Origin: a virus
Direction: 5' to 3' (one strand)
Virus record (IMG/VR): IMGVR_UViG_3300009788_000096
Coordinates: 31,403 to 95,402 of that record
Length of the DNA stretch: 64,000 bases
Both the position numbers and the translations under genes were made by a program. Below the pieces are notes generated by a model, which saw only the letters and a list, made by a program, of their open reading frames with translations, searched no databases and had not been told where the DNA came from. Position 1 is the stretch's first letter; every line of letters starts with the position of its first letter. This document shows, piece by piece, positions 16,617-25,496 of this stretch.

Positions 16617-19367
16617 ATGACAATCCAAGAATTAGATATGGAAAATGGCGATTATGATTTGACTTCATTAATTACCGTGTTAACTCATATTCCCGATGCC
16701 GATAATGCTATGGAATGTCGAGCTCTCGTATTTTTTGGTGATGGCACTAAGAATCTTGATGGCACAGGTGGAAACTTCAATGTTGTCATAACTATTGGGA
16801 GTCAAACATTACAGCCCAGTCCGAAGGTTTATACCTTTGGAACGGAAGTACGATCTGCTCTCCGCACTGATCCATTTACTGTCCCCGCAAACGAACAAGT
16901 TATAGTCAAAGTTCTATCTCCAAATGGTGCTGATACAGATGTTGATGTCACAGCATATCTTCATAGTGACAATGTTGCAAACGACGTTTGGGATGAATTA
17001 CTTACAGGCGGAACTCATAATATTGCGACAAGCGCAGGACGCCGGCTCCGGACTTTACAAGATTTCGGTCTTTATGAAGGCGGAGCGGTATGGGTTGATA
17101 CGGTGAATGGTGTCGCCGGAACAGTCAATTTTGAAAACGGGGTAGTAAACAATCCTGTGGATAGCATTGCAGATGCGAAGACAATAGCAGACAGCATCGG
17201 GCTCAAAACAATCCATTTCCTTGCGGGATCGTCTGTAACTCTTGCAGAAGCATTTGACAGCTTTGTTTTTGAAGGAATGGCATATACGGTTGATTTAAAC
17301 GGACAGTCTGTTAATGGGACATGGTTTCAAAGAGCGACTATTGTTGGAAATGACGATGGTTCAAATACGATTCCGACACGTTATCTTCGTTGCATAATGG
17401 GAAACAATACTCTCGGGTTATCATACCTTGGAGATTGTGCGTTTGAAGGGGATTTGGTGTTGGCGCAAGAGGGCACCTATATTACAGATCGTTGTTTGTC
17501 AGCAGTTGCCGGAACAGAAACTCCGTCCATTGATTTTCAAAACGAGAACGAAAATAAATATTTGAACATGCGCCATTATTCTGGAGGGATTGAAATTAAA
17601 AACTTTGGTCATGGGACAGCAGATCACCATATGTCACTTGAGGGTGATGGTCAGCTTGTCTTTAATTCGAATTGTTCAAATGCCAATGCCGGTGATGAAC
17701 TCGCTATTCGTGGAAATTTTACTATCACTGATAATGTAGGTGGTGGATGGGCTGGCACATTATCTGATGATGCCAGATTTGACTCTGTGGAATTAGTGGA
17801 TAACGTTTGGGATGAATTACTTACGGGTGGAGCGCATAATATTCCGACTTCTGCGGGAAGAAGATTGCGCGAAATTGCAGGCACTGTTATTGCTTCTGAT
17901 ATTGCGCAAGGTCCGGGCACTGGAAACAATCAAATTCAATTGGCTGCCGCCGCTTCCGCAGTTGACGGCGCTTATGATCCAGCGATGGTTGTAATAATGT
18001 TAGGGACAGGAGCAGGACAAAGCCGATTAATTTATGAGTATGACGGCGCAACCAAAATTGCAACTGTAGATCGAAATTGGAAAGTAAATCCAAGTACCGA
18101 TAGTGAATATGTTCTCTTCGGCCATCCAGGAAGAGAACACGTTAACGAAGGACTTGCTCAAGCCGGATCAACGAGCAGCACGATTAAGTTAAATTCACTG
18201 GCAAGTGATCAAGATAATATTTACAATGGGCAGATGGTTTTTATCCGGTCAGGTACTGGAGAAGATCAGGTTGGGCTTGTGAAGTCATACGTTGGAGGTA
18301 CTAAAGTTGCAACGATGTGGGATAACTGGGGCGTAACACCTGACGGTACAAGCGGTTACGTAATGATGCCGATGGATATGCGACCAGAAACCATAGCAAG
18401 AGGAGTTTGGGATAGATTAGTTGCGAGTCATTTAACTTCTGGAAGCGCAGGTTTGGCTCTGATGCATACCACTTATGGTAGTGTAGTTCATATTGATACG
18501 GTTGGCGGCAGTGCAGGTACAACGTATCCAAAAGGCACAGTTGAAGATCCAGTGGATAATTATGCCGATGCAAAGATAATAGCGACAACGTATGGTTTAG
18601 AAGAGTTTCACTTGCTCAGCAATTTGACTCTTGGAGCTTCTGATAATGCAGATAATTTTAAATTTTCCGCTCCGACTGGTATTAATATTATATTAACAGT
18701 AACTTCAGGTTGCAGTACAATCAATACAACTTTTGAACGATTGGTTCTAACAGGCACATTAGATGGTGGTGTTTGGATAGAACGATGTAGTATTGCGGGA
18801 CTGAATGACATTCAAGGATTTGTACTTGAATGTATATTTTTGGCAAATAGTTCTCTTACTGGTCCTTCTTCTACAGTAATGTATAATTGTGGCACCGCAG
18901 TAGTAGCCCCACCGATTACATTGGGTTTAAACAGTTCACCACTAACTATGGCAGGTTGGAAAGGCGGACTAAAAATAGGAAGCAAAATTGGTTCTCAAAA
19001 TATTATAATAGATTTATTGTCCGGCACTTTGGAAATTGCTTCAACTTGCACTGCTGGAAAAATAATTGTCAAAGGCATTGGGCATATAACAGCAGATAAC
19101 TCAGGTGCTAACTGCATTATAGACACCACCGATTTAATAAAGGCAAGTCATATTGACTTCATGAAAAATATAGAAGGCGGACGTTGGAGAATTAATCATA
19201 TAACTCATCAAATGTTATTCTACAAAGAAGATAATGTTACGGAAGTTGCGCGGTTTAATTTATTTGATCATGCTGGAATCCCAGCGTCTGAAAACGTATA
19301 CGAAAGAGTTCGAGTGACAACCACAACAACTACAACAACCACTACTACTACCACAACATCAAGTTAG
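16617..19367 (+). CDS. Long repeat-containing tail fibre with poly-Thr tail
   Basis: A 916-residue protein. The N-terminal 120 residues form a beta domain. Two related repeat units follow: NVWDELLTGGxHNIxTSAGRRLR occurs at about 121-144 and 397-420, and a beta-helix-like unit with VxxDTVxGxAGT...PVDxxADAKxIA occurs at about 160-210 and 625-670. The long beta-solenoid-like stretches suggest an elongated trimeric fibre. The C terminus carries 14 Thr followed by SerSer, the longest pure Thr run in the window. Probably a side or tail fibre. Confidence 0.75.
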   Translation: MTIQELDMENGDYDLTSLITVLTHIPDADNAMECRALVFFGDGTKNLDGTGGNFNVVITIGSQTLQPSPKVYTFGTEVRSALRTDPFTVPANEQVIVKVLSPNGADTDVDVTAYLHSDNVANDVWDELLTGGTHNIATSAGRRLRTLQDFGLYEGGAVWVDTVNGVAGTVNFENGVVNNPVDSIADAKTIADSIGLKTIHFLAGSSVTLAEAFDSFVFEGMAYTVDLNGQSVNGTWFQRATIVGNDDGSNTIPTRYLRCIMGNNTLGLSYLGDCAFEGDLVLAQEGTYITDRCLSAVAGTETPSIDFQNENENKYLNMRHYSGGIEIKNFGHGTADHHMSLEGDGQLVFNSNCSNANAGDELAIRGNFTITDNVGGGWAGTLSDDARFDSVELVDNVWDELLTGGAHNIPTSAGRRLREIAGTVIASDIAQGPGTGNNQIQLAAAASAVDGAYDPAMVVIMLGTGAGQSRLIYEYDGATKIATVDRNWKVNPSTDSEYVLFGHPGREHVNEGLAQAGSTSSTIKLNSLASDQDNIYNGQMVFIRSGTGEDQVGLVKSYVGGTKVATMWDNWGVTPDGTSGYVMMPMDMRPETIARGVWDRLVASHLTSGSAGLALMHTTYGSVVHIDTVGGSAGTTYPKGTVEDPVDNYADAKIIATTYGLEEFHLLSNLTLGASDNADNFKFSAPTGINIILTVTSGCSTINTTFERLVLTGTLDGGVWIERCSIAGLNDIQGFVLECIFLANSSLTGPSSTVMYNCGTAVVAPPITLGLNSSPLTMAGWKGGLKIGSKIGSQNIIIDLLSGTLEIASTCTAGKIIVKGIGHITADNSGANCIIDTTDLIKASHIDFMKNIEGGRWRINHITHQMLFYKEDNVTEVARFNLFDHAGIPASENVYERVRVTTTTTTTTTTTTTTSS

Positions 19368-19372
19368 GAGAT

Positions 19373-20002
19373 ATGATGGCAGTTAAAAGACAAAGTTTAA
19401 AAGGAATTGGAAAGAAGAAGAAAGCTCGCAAAGCGGCAGCTGCACAAGGGCAAATGACGCGATGGTTGAAGCCGACTGGGAATTGGAGCATGGCATGGGA
19501 TGTATCAATTACTACAGGCACAGATATTACTCCCAGCGAAAGATTAAAGGAAAAATACACTTGGTGGGATGATAAGTATAGCATCGTTGCGCAGGAAGTC
19601 GCTGCTCCTCCGGGATTCGGGATTTCCTTTAAGTTTAAACCTGTTCCCAAAACACATGACTTTTATGTTGACTTCGTTGGTCATTATACTGGTACGCATT
19701 CCGGCCCACATTTCCCGCGTGTTGAAATTTGGGATTATAATACGACTGCATGGGTTGATACAGGTATAGAACTGGATCTCACCATGAGCGAAGATCAAAG
19801 TCTTACTTCTAACCTTATAGATAAAACCGGAGATTGGTGGGAAGCAGTAACCGATAATGTCTGGTTACAACTTGCGCATCCTAATGTTGCTGGTAATGCA
19901 GCTCATGAGATTCATGTAACCAAAATGGGCTTGAGGCAAAAAATAGTAATAACAACCACAACCACTACAACGACTACGACAACCACAACGACATCGAGTT
20001 AA
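19373..20002 (+). CDS. Virion-associated protein with basic N terminus and poly-Thr tail
   Basis: A 209-residue protein. A very basic N terminus (about 4-25, KKKKARK) is followed by a beta-sandwich-like domain with many Trp and Tyr residues, then a C-terminal tract of about 14 Thr ending in SerSer. This tail is almost identical to that of the preceding fibre. GGAG stands just before a double ATG; the first is used. Confidence 0.65.
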   Translation: MMAVKRQSLKGIGKKKKARKAAAAQGQMTRWLKPTGNWSMAWDVSITTGTDITPSERLKEKYTWWDDKYSIVAQEVAAPPGFGISFKFKPVPKTHDFYVDFVGHYTGTHSGPHFPRVEIWDYNTTAWVDTGIELDLTMSEDQSLTSNLIDKTGDWWEAVTDNVWLQLAHPNVAGNAAHEIHVTKMGLRQKIVITTTTTTTTTTTTTTSS

Positions 20003-20011
20003 GGAGCCATT

Positions 20012-20686
20012 ATGAAAAAGAGAAAAATATTTGTCGCTGCAATGGGCGGGCATGGGACAACCTATATTCAAAAGCATATAGGCCGTTGTGCTAAACGACC
20101 GGATGTATGTTGGGGTGAAGGGTTGAATATTAAAAAATATCCAGAAGTAATGAAGGATATGCCGGTCGTCGTGAAAGCGAATATCTGGAGGCGACGGACA
20201 AGAGGCCACGAGTTAAATCCAGAATACACAATAGAAGAAAACTTTGTCAGGATGATTGATTGGACAAAAGAAGATTGGATCTTATTTTCCGGTTGGTGTT
20301 CGATGAAGTCAATGTTTTTAACGGATAATGATATCGCTGCGTTCTGTCTGGTTCGCCATCCTCTTCACGCCTATGTTTCTTACTTCGGCCATCAACACCC
20401 CAACCATTGTAGAACGCTTGGCGGCTTCAATACTGCCGCTGCGGTTCGCAAGTGGACGGGTCAATGGAATTCCATTATCTCAGATTTCTTGGCCTCGCCT
20501 GGCAAGATAGTCAGATATGAATACTTCTATAAAGACCTTCGTTATTACAAATATATTCGCGATCGGCTTTATCGTTTTGATACAACCAAAAGAAATTACA
20601 GGGAGTTAAAGAAACCATTAGTCAAGGAACTTAAAGAGCAGGTGTCTGATAACTTCTTCCAAATATATAAGGAGTGGAAGATATGA
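20012..20686 (+). CDS. Sulfotransferase-like protein
   Basis: A 224-residue protein of the PAPS-dependent sulfotransferase fold. GGHGTTY at about 12-18 is the expected 5'-phosphosulfate loop. LVRHPLHAYVSYF at about 113-125 matches the 3'-phosphate motif with Arg115 and Ser123. The family moves sulfate from PAPS to sugar or tyrosine hydroxyls. AAGGAG precedes the start. It stands immediately after a poly-Thr fibre gene and before the glycosyltransferases, so sulfation of a virion-bound glycan is a reasonable inference. Confidence 0.65.
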   Translation: MKKRKIFVAAMGGHGTTYIQKHIGRCAKRPDVCWGEGLNIKKYPEVMKDMPVVVKANIWRRRTRGHELNPEYTIEENFVRMIDWTKEDWILFSGWCSMKSMFLTDNDIAAFCLVRHPLHAYVSYFGHQHPNHCRTLGGFNTAAAVRKWTGQWNSIISDFLASPGKIVRYEYFYKDLRYYKYIRDRLYRFDTTKRNYRELKKPLVKELKEQVSDNFFQIYKEWKI

Positions 20687-20832
20687 GTAAAGTTTTAATT
20701 ATTACAAAAGGTTTCGGAAAGGAACAGACCCTTGTTGTAAAAGGGTTCGGCGAGATGGGCATTATTTATGCCCGCAAGGCGATCCACATTTTCAGAAAAA
20801 TCATACGGAAGGGGATAAGACATGGCAATTGA
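20683..20832 (+). CDS. 49-residue basic peptide
   Basis: A short ORF that starts in an ATGA overlap with the sulfotransferase stop and has AAGGAG seven bases upstream. It encodes an N-terminal half with two KGFG repeats and a basic helical C-terminal half (RKAIHIFRKIIRKGIR). It overlaps the next gene by 11 bases. It is likely to be translated given its spacing and RBS. Function unknown. Confidence 0.5.
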   Translation: MSKVLIITKGFGKEQTLVVKGFGEMGIIYARKAIHIFRKIIRKGIRHGN

Positions 20833-21160
20833 AAGTTTTAGAAAGCAGTCATGGGAAGAGTGGGTTATTGCCGGCTCTATCGAAGATGTTGTAGATGCGG
20901 GAGAAACGATTGATTTGGCAAATAGCACCATCAAAGCATGGCAATGGGATGATCTTGTAACGGAGGTTACAACAACTGTAGTTGAAATCCTTACAAAAGC
21001 GAAAGATGATGTTAAGCATTATCTTAAAGTCCGAGTCAAAGGAGGCAGCGCTATCGCAGGCACAGCTAATCCGGGTGTTTATAAGATTACGTTTTATATT
21101 ATTACGAGTCTTTTAAACAAATATGAAATTGACGTTAAAATGAAAATATGGGAAACTTAA
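20822..21160 (+). CDS. Probable virion protein of unknown function
   Basis: A 112-residue protein with GGAAGGGG upstream. It has beta-strand composition with several Thr/Val runs, and no signal peptide. It resembles small phage decoration or tail-associated proteins only in size and context. Confidence 0.55.
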   Translation: MAIESFRKQSWEEWVIAGSIEDVVDAGETIDLANSTIKAWQWDDLVTEVTTTVVEILTKAKDDVKHYLKVRVKGGSAIAGTANPGVYKITFYIITSLLNKYEIDVKMKIWET

Positions 21161-21161
21161 A

Positions 21162-21296
21162 ATGGCAACTACTACCACTACAACAACAACGACCACTTCT
21201 ACGACGACGACAACAATAATTCCGTCTGGCGATCCTAAATTGATTTTTATACATGATGAAGTCAAAAAAGTTTTCAAATATCAAAAGAAAGAATAA
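21162..21296 (+). CDS. 44-residue peptide with N-terminal poly-Thr
   Basis: An ORF one base after the previous stop. Residues 3-18 are Thr except for one Ser, followed by IIPSGDPKLIFIHDE and a basic end. It is the only case in the window where the Thr tract is N-terminal. The RBS is weak, so translational coupling is likely. It is the last gene before the promoter and the sugar-modification cassette. It could be a dedicated acceptor peptide or a leftover 3' fragment of an adhesin gene. Confidence 0.5.
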   Translation: MATTTTTTTTTTSTTTTTIIPSGDPKLIFIHDEVKKVFKYQKKE

Positions 21297-21322
21297 GTTT
21301 TTAAATTTAAAACGAAACAGTT

Positions 21323-21348
21323 ATAAAATGAGTTATAATATATTATAG
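21323..21348 (+). promoter_or_regulatory. Promoter-like motif P3
   Basis: ATAAAA (21323-21328), five bases, TATAAT (21334-21339) and TATAG (21344-21348). The same arrangement occurs on the minus strand at 41248-41274 and 57658-57682. There is no good sigma-70 -35 box at 17 bp. It heads the glycosylation cassette. Confidence 0.55.
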
Positions 21349-21352
21349 AAAT

Positions 21353-21370
21353 GTCTTCAATAATGAAGAC
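21353..21370 (+). promoter_or_regulatory. 5' leader stem-loop
   Basis: GTCTTCA (21353-21359), loop ATAA, TGAAGAC (21364-21370), a perfect 7-bp hairpin. It begins about five bases after the TATAG of P3, so a transcript from P3 would start with it. Such 5' hairpins stabilise phage mRNAs. Confidence 0.5.
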
Positions 21371-21388
21371 AAACCGCCACTCATAACC

Positions 21389-21409
21389 GTGACCCCATAG
21401 GGGAATCAC
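21389..21409 (+). promoter_or_regulatory. Second leader hairpin before the GT4 gene
   Basis: GTGACCCC, loop ATA, GGGG, a bulged AA, then TCAC give an 8-bp stem. It ends six bases before the AAGGAG ribosome site of the GT4 gene and may tune access to it. Confidence 0.4.
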
Positions 21410-21429
21410 AAATGAAAAGGAGAAGTCAA

Positions 21430-22755
21430 ATGTTTAAACCTCAGAACGTAGCCATCCTCACCAACTTCCAAGATTTCAATCCCGGCTATTCCCTGTCAGG
21501 AATCGTAGCGGACCAATGTATAATGCTTGATCGCTACGGCCACAAAGTTCATCTTTATACTTGTGATAGTTATAATGATGAATTCGATGATGTTGACCTG
21601 CCATGTGAAGTACACCGAAAAATTCCGTTTTGTCACCTTACCGATTACAAAGAGGAAAAGGATTTTTCCAAGGAACACGAGATGTATGGCAAAACGTTGA
21701 AGAATGTTTTGGTGGAAGAATTCAAGACGAAGAAAATCGAGATTGCTTTTACTCATGATTGGATTTTCACCGGATGGAATCTTCCGTTTTCTTATGGTAT
21801 CCGCCTTGCCAACCCACATCTGGGTGGAGTCAATTGGATGCATTGGGTTCATAGCGTTCCTTCTGATCTTGAATATCCGCAAGGTAGGGATTGGTGGGAT
21901 ATTAGGAGATATGGCCCGAATCATAAAATTATTTTCCCCAATGCCATCGAAAGAACCCGGGTGGCCGAACAGTTTAAAGGACAAATTGATGATGTCCGTA
22001 TAATCCCGCATATCAAGGATCTGCGAACATGGTATGACTTTGATGAGGAAACATGGGAATTCATAGATGACTTCCCCGGCGTAATGCAAGCGGACATTGT
22101 GCAAATCTATCCGGCTTCCACTGATCGTCTTCGTGCGAAACAGATCGACATGGTTGCAAATCTTTTTGCTCGCTTTAAAGAAAAAGGTTTTACTGTTTGT
22201 CTTGTCGTTGCAAACCAATGGGCAACCGAAAAAGAGCAGGAAAAAGATATCCAAAACTTTTTGGATCTTGCACCTAAACTGGGATTGAAGCCAAATGAAG
22301 AATTGATCTTTACTTCGGCATGGAAAGATGGCAAGTATAATACCGGTCTACCGAAGAAGATATTGAGGGAGCTGCAATTATGTTCCAATATTTTCGTCTT
22401 CCCAACGGTAGAGGAATCATTTGGTCTGGTTGGACCGGAGGCTGCGCTTGGTGGTAACTTCATGGTTCTAAACAAAAGTCTTTATATGATGTTCGAGATA
22501 TTTGGGAACTCTGGACTTTACTGTGATTTCGGTTCCTACCATAACATCTTCGATCCTAAAAATATTGGAATTACTATGGATCAATATCTGGCAGGGGTTT
22601 GTAATCTGATTCTGGGGAGGTTTTCACAGAATGAAGTATTTCAAACCCGGACTTGGTGTCGAAGAGTTTATAATATGGATAACCTATATAATCAAGTCTA
22701 CCAACCGTTGATGGCAGAGTCCCGTCTGTGGGGCTTCCCCACCAAAGCATTATAA
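21430..22755 (+). CDS. GT4-family (GT-B) glycosyltransferase
   Basis: A 441-residue retaining-type glycosyltransferase. The C-terminal Rossmann domain has FPTVEESFGLVGPEAALGG, the E-x7-E signature of GT4 enzymes, which use nucleotide sugars. The N-terminal domain begins VAILTNFQDFNPGYSLSG, a sugar-acceptor loop. The ATG at 21430 is chosen: AAAAGGAG lies eight bases upstream and would be wasted as codons for MKRRSQ if the ATG at 21412 were used. It is the first gene of the modification cassette behind P3. Confidence 0.8.
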   Translation: MFKPQNVAILTNFQDFNPGYSLSGIVADQCIMLDRYGHKVHLYTCDSYNDEFDDVDLPCEVHRKIPFCHLTDYKEEKDFSKEHEMYGKTLKNVLVEEFKTKKIEIAFTHDWIFTGWNLPFSYGIRLANPHLGGVNWMHWVHSVPSDLEYPQGRDWWDIRRYGPNHKIIFPNAIERTRVAEQFKGQIDDVRIIPHIKDLRTWYDFDEETWEFIDDFPGVMQADIVQIYPASTDRLRAKQIDMVANLFARFKEKGFTVCLVVANQWATEKEQEKDIQNFLDLAPKLGLKPNEELIFTSAWKDGKYNTGLPKKILRELQLCSNIFVFPTVEESFGLVGPEAALGGNFMVLNKSLYMMFEIFGNSGLYCDFGSYHNIFDPKNIGITMDQYLAGVCNLILGRFSQNEVFQTRTWCRRVYNMDNLYNQVYQPLMAESRLWGFPTKAL

Positions 22756-22765
22756 GGAGGCAAAG

Positions 22766-23986
22766 ATGGAGATAACCATTAAGTCATTTAACGGCATTGG
22801 TGATTTACTTTTTGTAACTCCAACGCTGAAAGTAATTAAGGAGGCCTATCCTGATTGTCATATAACAGTCAATACTAATTATCCGGACTTGTTGGAGGAC
22901 AATCCAAACGTTGACGTGATTGGATCTGAGAACGTAGGAACGTTTCTGGGGTACGATGATCCAATTCACCAGAAATGGCCGACAGCGCATCATATATTAA
23001 AGGACTGGCATATAATCTGTGAAGAATATGGCCTGCATACTGATAAGCCAGCGCTGCAACCAGAACTTTATCTTAATTTTATGACGGCACTGGATGTGCT
23101 TGAAAAACATCGATCCCCAATAGGAGTGCAAATTATACACAAGGGGCATTGGCATGCAAAAAAGATTTGGCCTAAATTTGATTATCTTTCGCGGCTCCCT
23201 AAGTTTGTGCCAATTCCAAAGGTGCCTTCGATTAAGGATTTGATTTACTTCATTGCTTGTTGCAAGGCGGTAGTATGCGCTGAAGGTGGAATCTCACATA
23301 TCGCAAAGGCAGTAGGAACACCAGCGATAGTCATTTACGGAGGCTTTGCCAAACCGGAATGGAATGGTTATGAAGATCAAATAAATGTTTGCAATGAAAA
23401 ATGGTGTTCCTATTGTTACAACCCGAAACCATGCGAAAATGAAATTGAAAGAATTTGCATGAAAGAAATTTCAATCGAACACGTTTGCCGGCTGGCTGAA
23501 GGTTTGGAAAAGATTCCAGAGCTTGAACAACACAATGCAATGAAGTTTATAAAAGAAGATGCTTTATGTTGGTCAAGAACCTGCTCTTCCCATAGACCCG
23601 ACATGTTAGATATCGGTGCTGGCAATAATCCCTTGCGTGGCGCGAGAGGGATAGATACAGGTAAAGATGAAGATGCTTATAACATCTACACAGCGGATCG
23701 TTCGCAAGATTTTATCTTCTCTTCCCATTGCATCGAGCATTTGGATTATCCTTCTAAAGCTTTGAGAGAATGGAGCAGAGTGCTTCGTACCGGCGGTCTG
23801 CTTTATCTTTATTTCCCGTCGCCGGATTATATACCTTGGAGACAGAAGTCAATGCCGAAATGGCATAAGCATGATTTTCGCATTGAAAGTATTTTGGCAA
23901 TGCTCCCCGACGATTTATACCCAATTGAAATCGCCCATACAGATTGGTTCTTCGGTCAAAAAATTATAGCGAGAAAGGAAAAGTAA
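22766..23986 (+). CDS. GT9-like glycosyltransferase fused to a SAM methyltransferase
   Basis: A 406-residue two-domain enzyme. Residues 1 to about 235 match ADP-heptose:LPS heptosyltransferase-like GT9: GIGDLLFVTPTL near the start, and AEGGISHIAKAVGTPAIVIYGG near 173-194. A Cys-rich stretch follows (KWCSYCYNPKPCENEIERIC). From about 275 the sequence is a class I methyltransferase: MLDIGAGNNPLRGARG as motif I, then SSHCIEHLDYP and LRTGGLLYLYFP. The fusion suggests addition and capping of a sugar by one polypeptide. GGAGG precedes the ATG. Confidence 0.75.
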   Translation: MEITIKSFNGIGDLLFVTPTLKVIKEAYPDCHITVNTNYPDLLEDNPNVDVIGSENVGTFLGYDDPIHQKWPTAHHILKDWHIICEEYGLHTDKPALQPELYLNFMTALDVLEKHRSPIGVQIIHKGHWHAKKIWPKFDYLSRLPKFVPIPKVPSIKDLIYFIACCKAVVCAEGGISHIAKAVGTPAIVIYGGFAKPEWNGYEDQINVCNEKWCSYCYNPKPCENEIERICMKEISIEHVCRLAEGLEKIPELEQHNAMKFIKEDALCWSRTCSSHRPDMLDIGAGNNPLRGARGIDTGKDEDAYNIYTADRSQDFIFSSHCIEHLDYPSKALREWSRVLRTGGLLYLYFPSPDYIPWRQKSMPKWHKHDFRIESILAMLPDDLYPIEIAHTDWFFGQKIIARKEK

Positions 23987-23987
23987 A

Positions 23988-24770
23988 ATGGCTAAAAAAA
24001 TGATCAAGAAGCAAAAACTTAAATGCACGGCGGAGGGTTACAAAGAAGCATTGAACCGGGTGAGGGCTGCGGAAGATCCTGTTGATGCGCTTTGCAAATT
24101 TTATAATGAAACAGTCGGGATGAAAAAAGGCCGGACGGTTTTCGATACGCAATTTGTTCCGTTCATCGAGAAGTATGGATGTGACAGGGAAATAAGTTTG
24201 GAGATTGGCTATGGCCCCGGTTCTCTTGTGGCCGAAGCAGGGAAGCATTTCCGTGAGACATGGGGGATAGATGCTCATGAGGCACGGAATCTGGTTGGCC
24301 ATTTGTTGGAAGCAAATGAATGCTATAACTATAAACTCCTTATCAGTCCTGATGGAAGAAGTATTCCCACGAAGAAAAATAACATTGACTTCATTTATTC
24401 ATGGACTGTTTTTATGCACTTCGGGAAAATCGGTATCGCCAGTGATTATCTTCGTGATGCCTATGCGGTTTTGAAACCGGGAGGTCTGGCGCTCATTTAC
24501 TTCTCCAGAATGTATCGAAGTCGAAAGCATGAAACAAAAGAGGAATGGCTGGCTGCAATTGAGCACGAAGAGGAAATGGAACGGTATCGAGAGATTAGTG
24601 GCAGTACAATCCAAAAGATTAATCTTCAAATCTCCATGCAGCAAATGGTTGATATGTGCGAATGTGTCGGTTTTGAAGTCTTGGAACGAACGGCATCGAC
24701 CAGAAGAATCGACGGAATACTTTGCCACCACGGTCAACATGGGGTAGTACTTCGAAAAGAAAAGGAGTAA
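23988..24770 (+). CDS. SAM-dependent methyltransferase
   Basis: A 260-residue class I methyltransferase. Motif I is LEIGYGPGSLVAEAG at about 71-85, followed by GIDAHEA. A post-motif FIYSWTVFMHFGK and YAVLKPGGLALIYFSR complete the fold. It lies one base after the fusion gene and three bases before a sulfotransferase-like gene. Probably methylates a sugar in the same pathway. The substrate is not deducible. Confidence 0.7.
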   Translation: MAKKMIKKQKLKCTAEGYKEALNRVRAAEDPVDALCKFYNETVGMKKGRTVFDTQFVPFIEKYGCDREISLEIGYGPGSLVAEAGKHFRETWGIDAHEARNLVGHLLEANECYNYKLLISPDGRSIPTKKNNIDFIYSWTVFMHFGKIGIASDYLRDAYAVLKPGGLALIYFSRMYRSRKHETKEEWLAAIEHEEEMERYREISGSTIQKINLQISMQQMVDMCECVGFEVLERTASTRRIDGILCHHGQHGVVLRKEKE

Positions 24771-24773
24771 AAC

Positions 24774-25496
24774 ATGAGAGAAAAAGAAGTTGCAGTTGTG
24801 GCAATGCCAAGGACAGGCTCCACATATCTTTTTAGATGCTTGGCTGGTCTCAAGCATGCAGGTGGAAGTCCGAAAGGCGCCAACCTTGCAAAGCTTCCAA
24901 TAATGAAGTGCCACAGTTTAGCTCCACCCGAAACTTTCGGTGATCCGTGGTCAAGCCAAATAAGTGAGCATTGTCTTAAAGGAAGAAAAGTCATTTGGCT
25001 TTTCGGTGATCCAATAGCTTCTGTCGTTTCCACAATGAAGAAAAGGTTTGACCATGTTCATGCGAAGAATTGTGGCTGCTTTAAACCGCTGGGGATGGTG
25101 GATCTGATAGATAGAGATGACTTTAACTATGAGTGGATGTTTGACTCATGGACATCTATCCGACATGACTTTCCCGTTTTATGTGTAAGGTATGAAACCT
25201 TATGGAAAAACCGTTTTGTGATCGAATGGTTTCTGGGAAGAAAAGTCAAATGGAATGAGTGGAGTCCTCGGTCTAACAGGTGGACCACAGAAGAACTTCC
25301 AAACTTTCTTTCGAAAGCCTTAAATAAAACCTATTCAAGTTTGGTTGAAAAAGTTCAAATGCATCCGGATGTAACTTTAAATGGTGGAGATACATTGAGA
25401 ATATCCGGGGATTTGGTAAGGATAGAAAAAGGCGTTGGATTTGGCAAAAACTATTTTTATGACTTAGTAAAAAAAGGAGAAACGGAAAATGGCTGA
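24774..25496 (+). CDS. Second sulfotransferase-like protein
   Basis: A 240-residue protein. MPRTGSTYLF at about 11-20 is the PAPS 5'-phosphosulfate loop in its commonest form (RTGST). WLFGDPIASVVST at about 75-87 is in the place of the 3'-phosphate motif, but has Gly-Asp where Arg-(D/H)-Pro is usual. The key Arg may therefore be missing or supplied elsewhere. The end overlaps the next gene by eight bases. It is diverged from the sulfotransferase at 20012. Confidence 0.6.
   Translation: MREKEVAVVAMPRTGSTYLFRCLAGLKHAGGSPKGANLAKLPIMKCHSLAPPETFGDPWSSQISEHCLKGRKVIWLFGDPIASVVSTMKKRFDHVHAKNCGCFKPLGMVDLIDRDDFNYEWMFDSWTSIRHDFPVLCVRYETLWKNRFVIEWFLGRKVKWNEWSPRSNRWTTEELPNFLSKALNKTYSSLVEKVQMHPDVTLNGGDTLRISGDLVRIEKGVGFGKNYFYDLVKKGETENG

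Noticed and set aside
21412-21430. Upstream ATG of the GT4 gene (MKRRSQ leader)
   Set aside because: Those codons are the Shine-Dalgarno sequence for the ATG at 21430.
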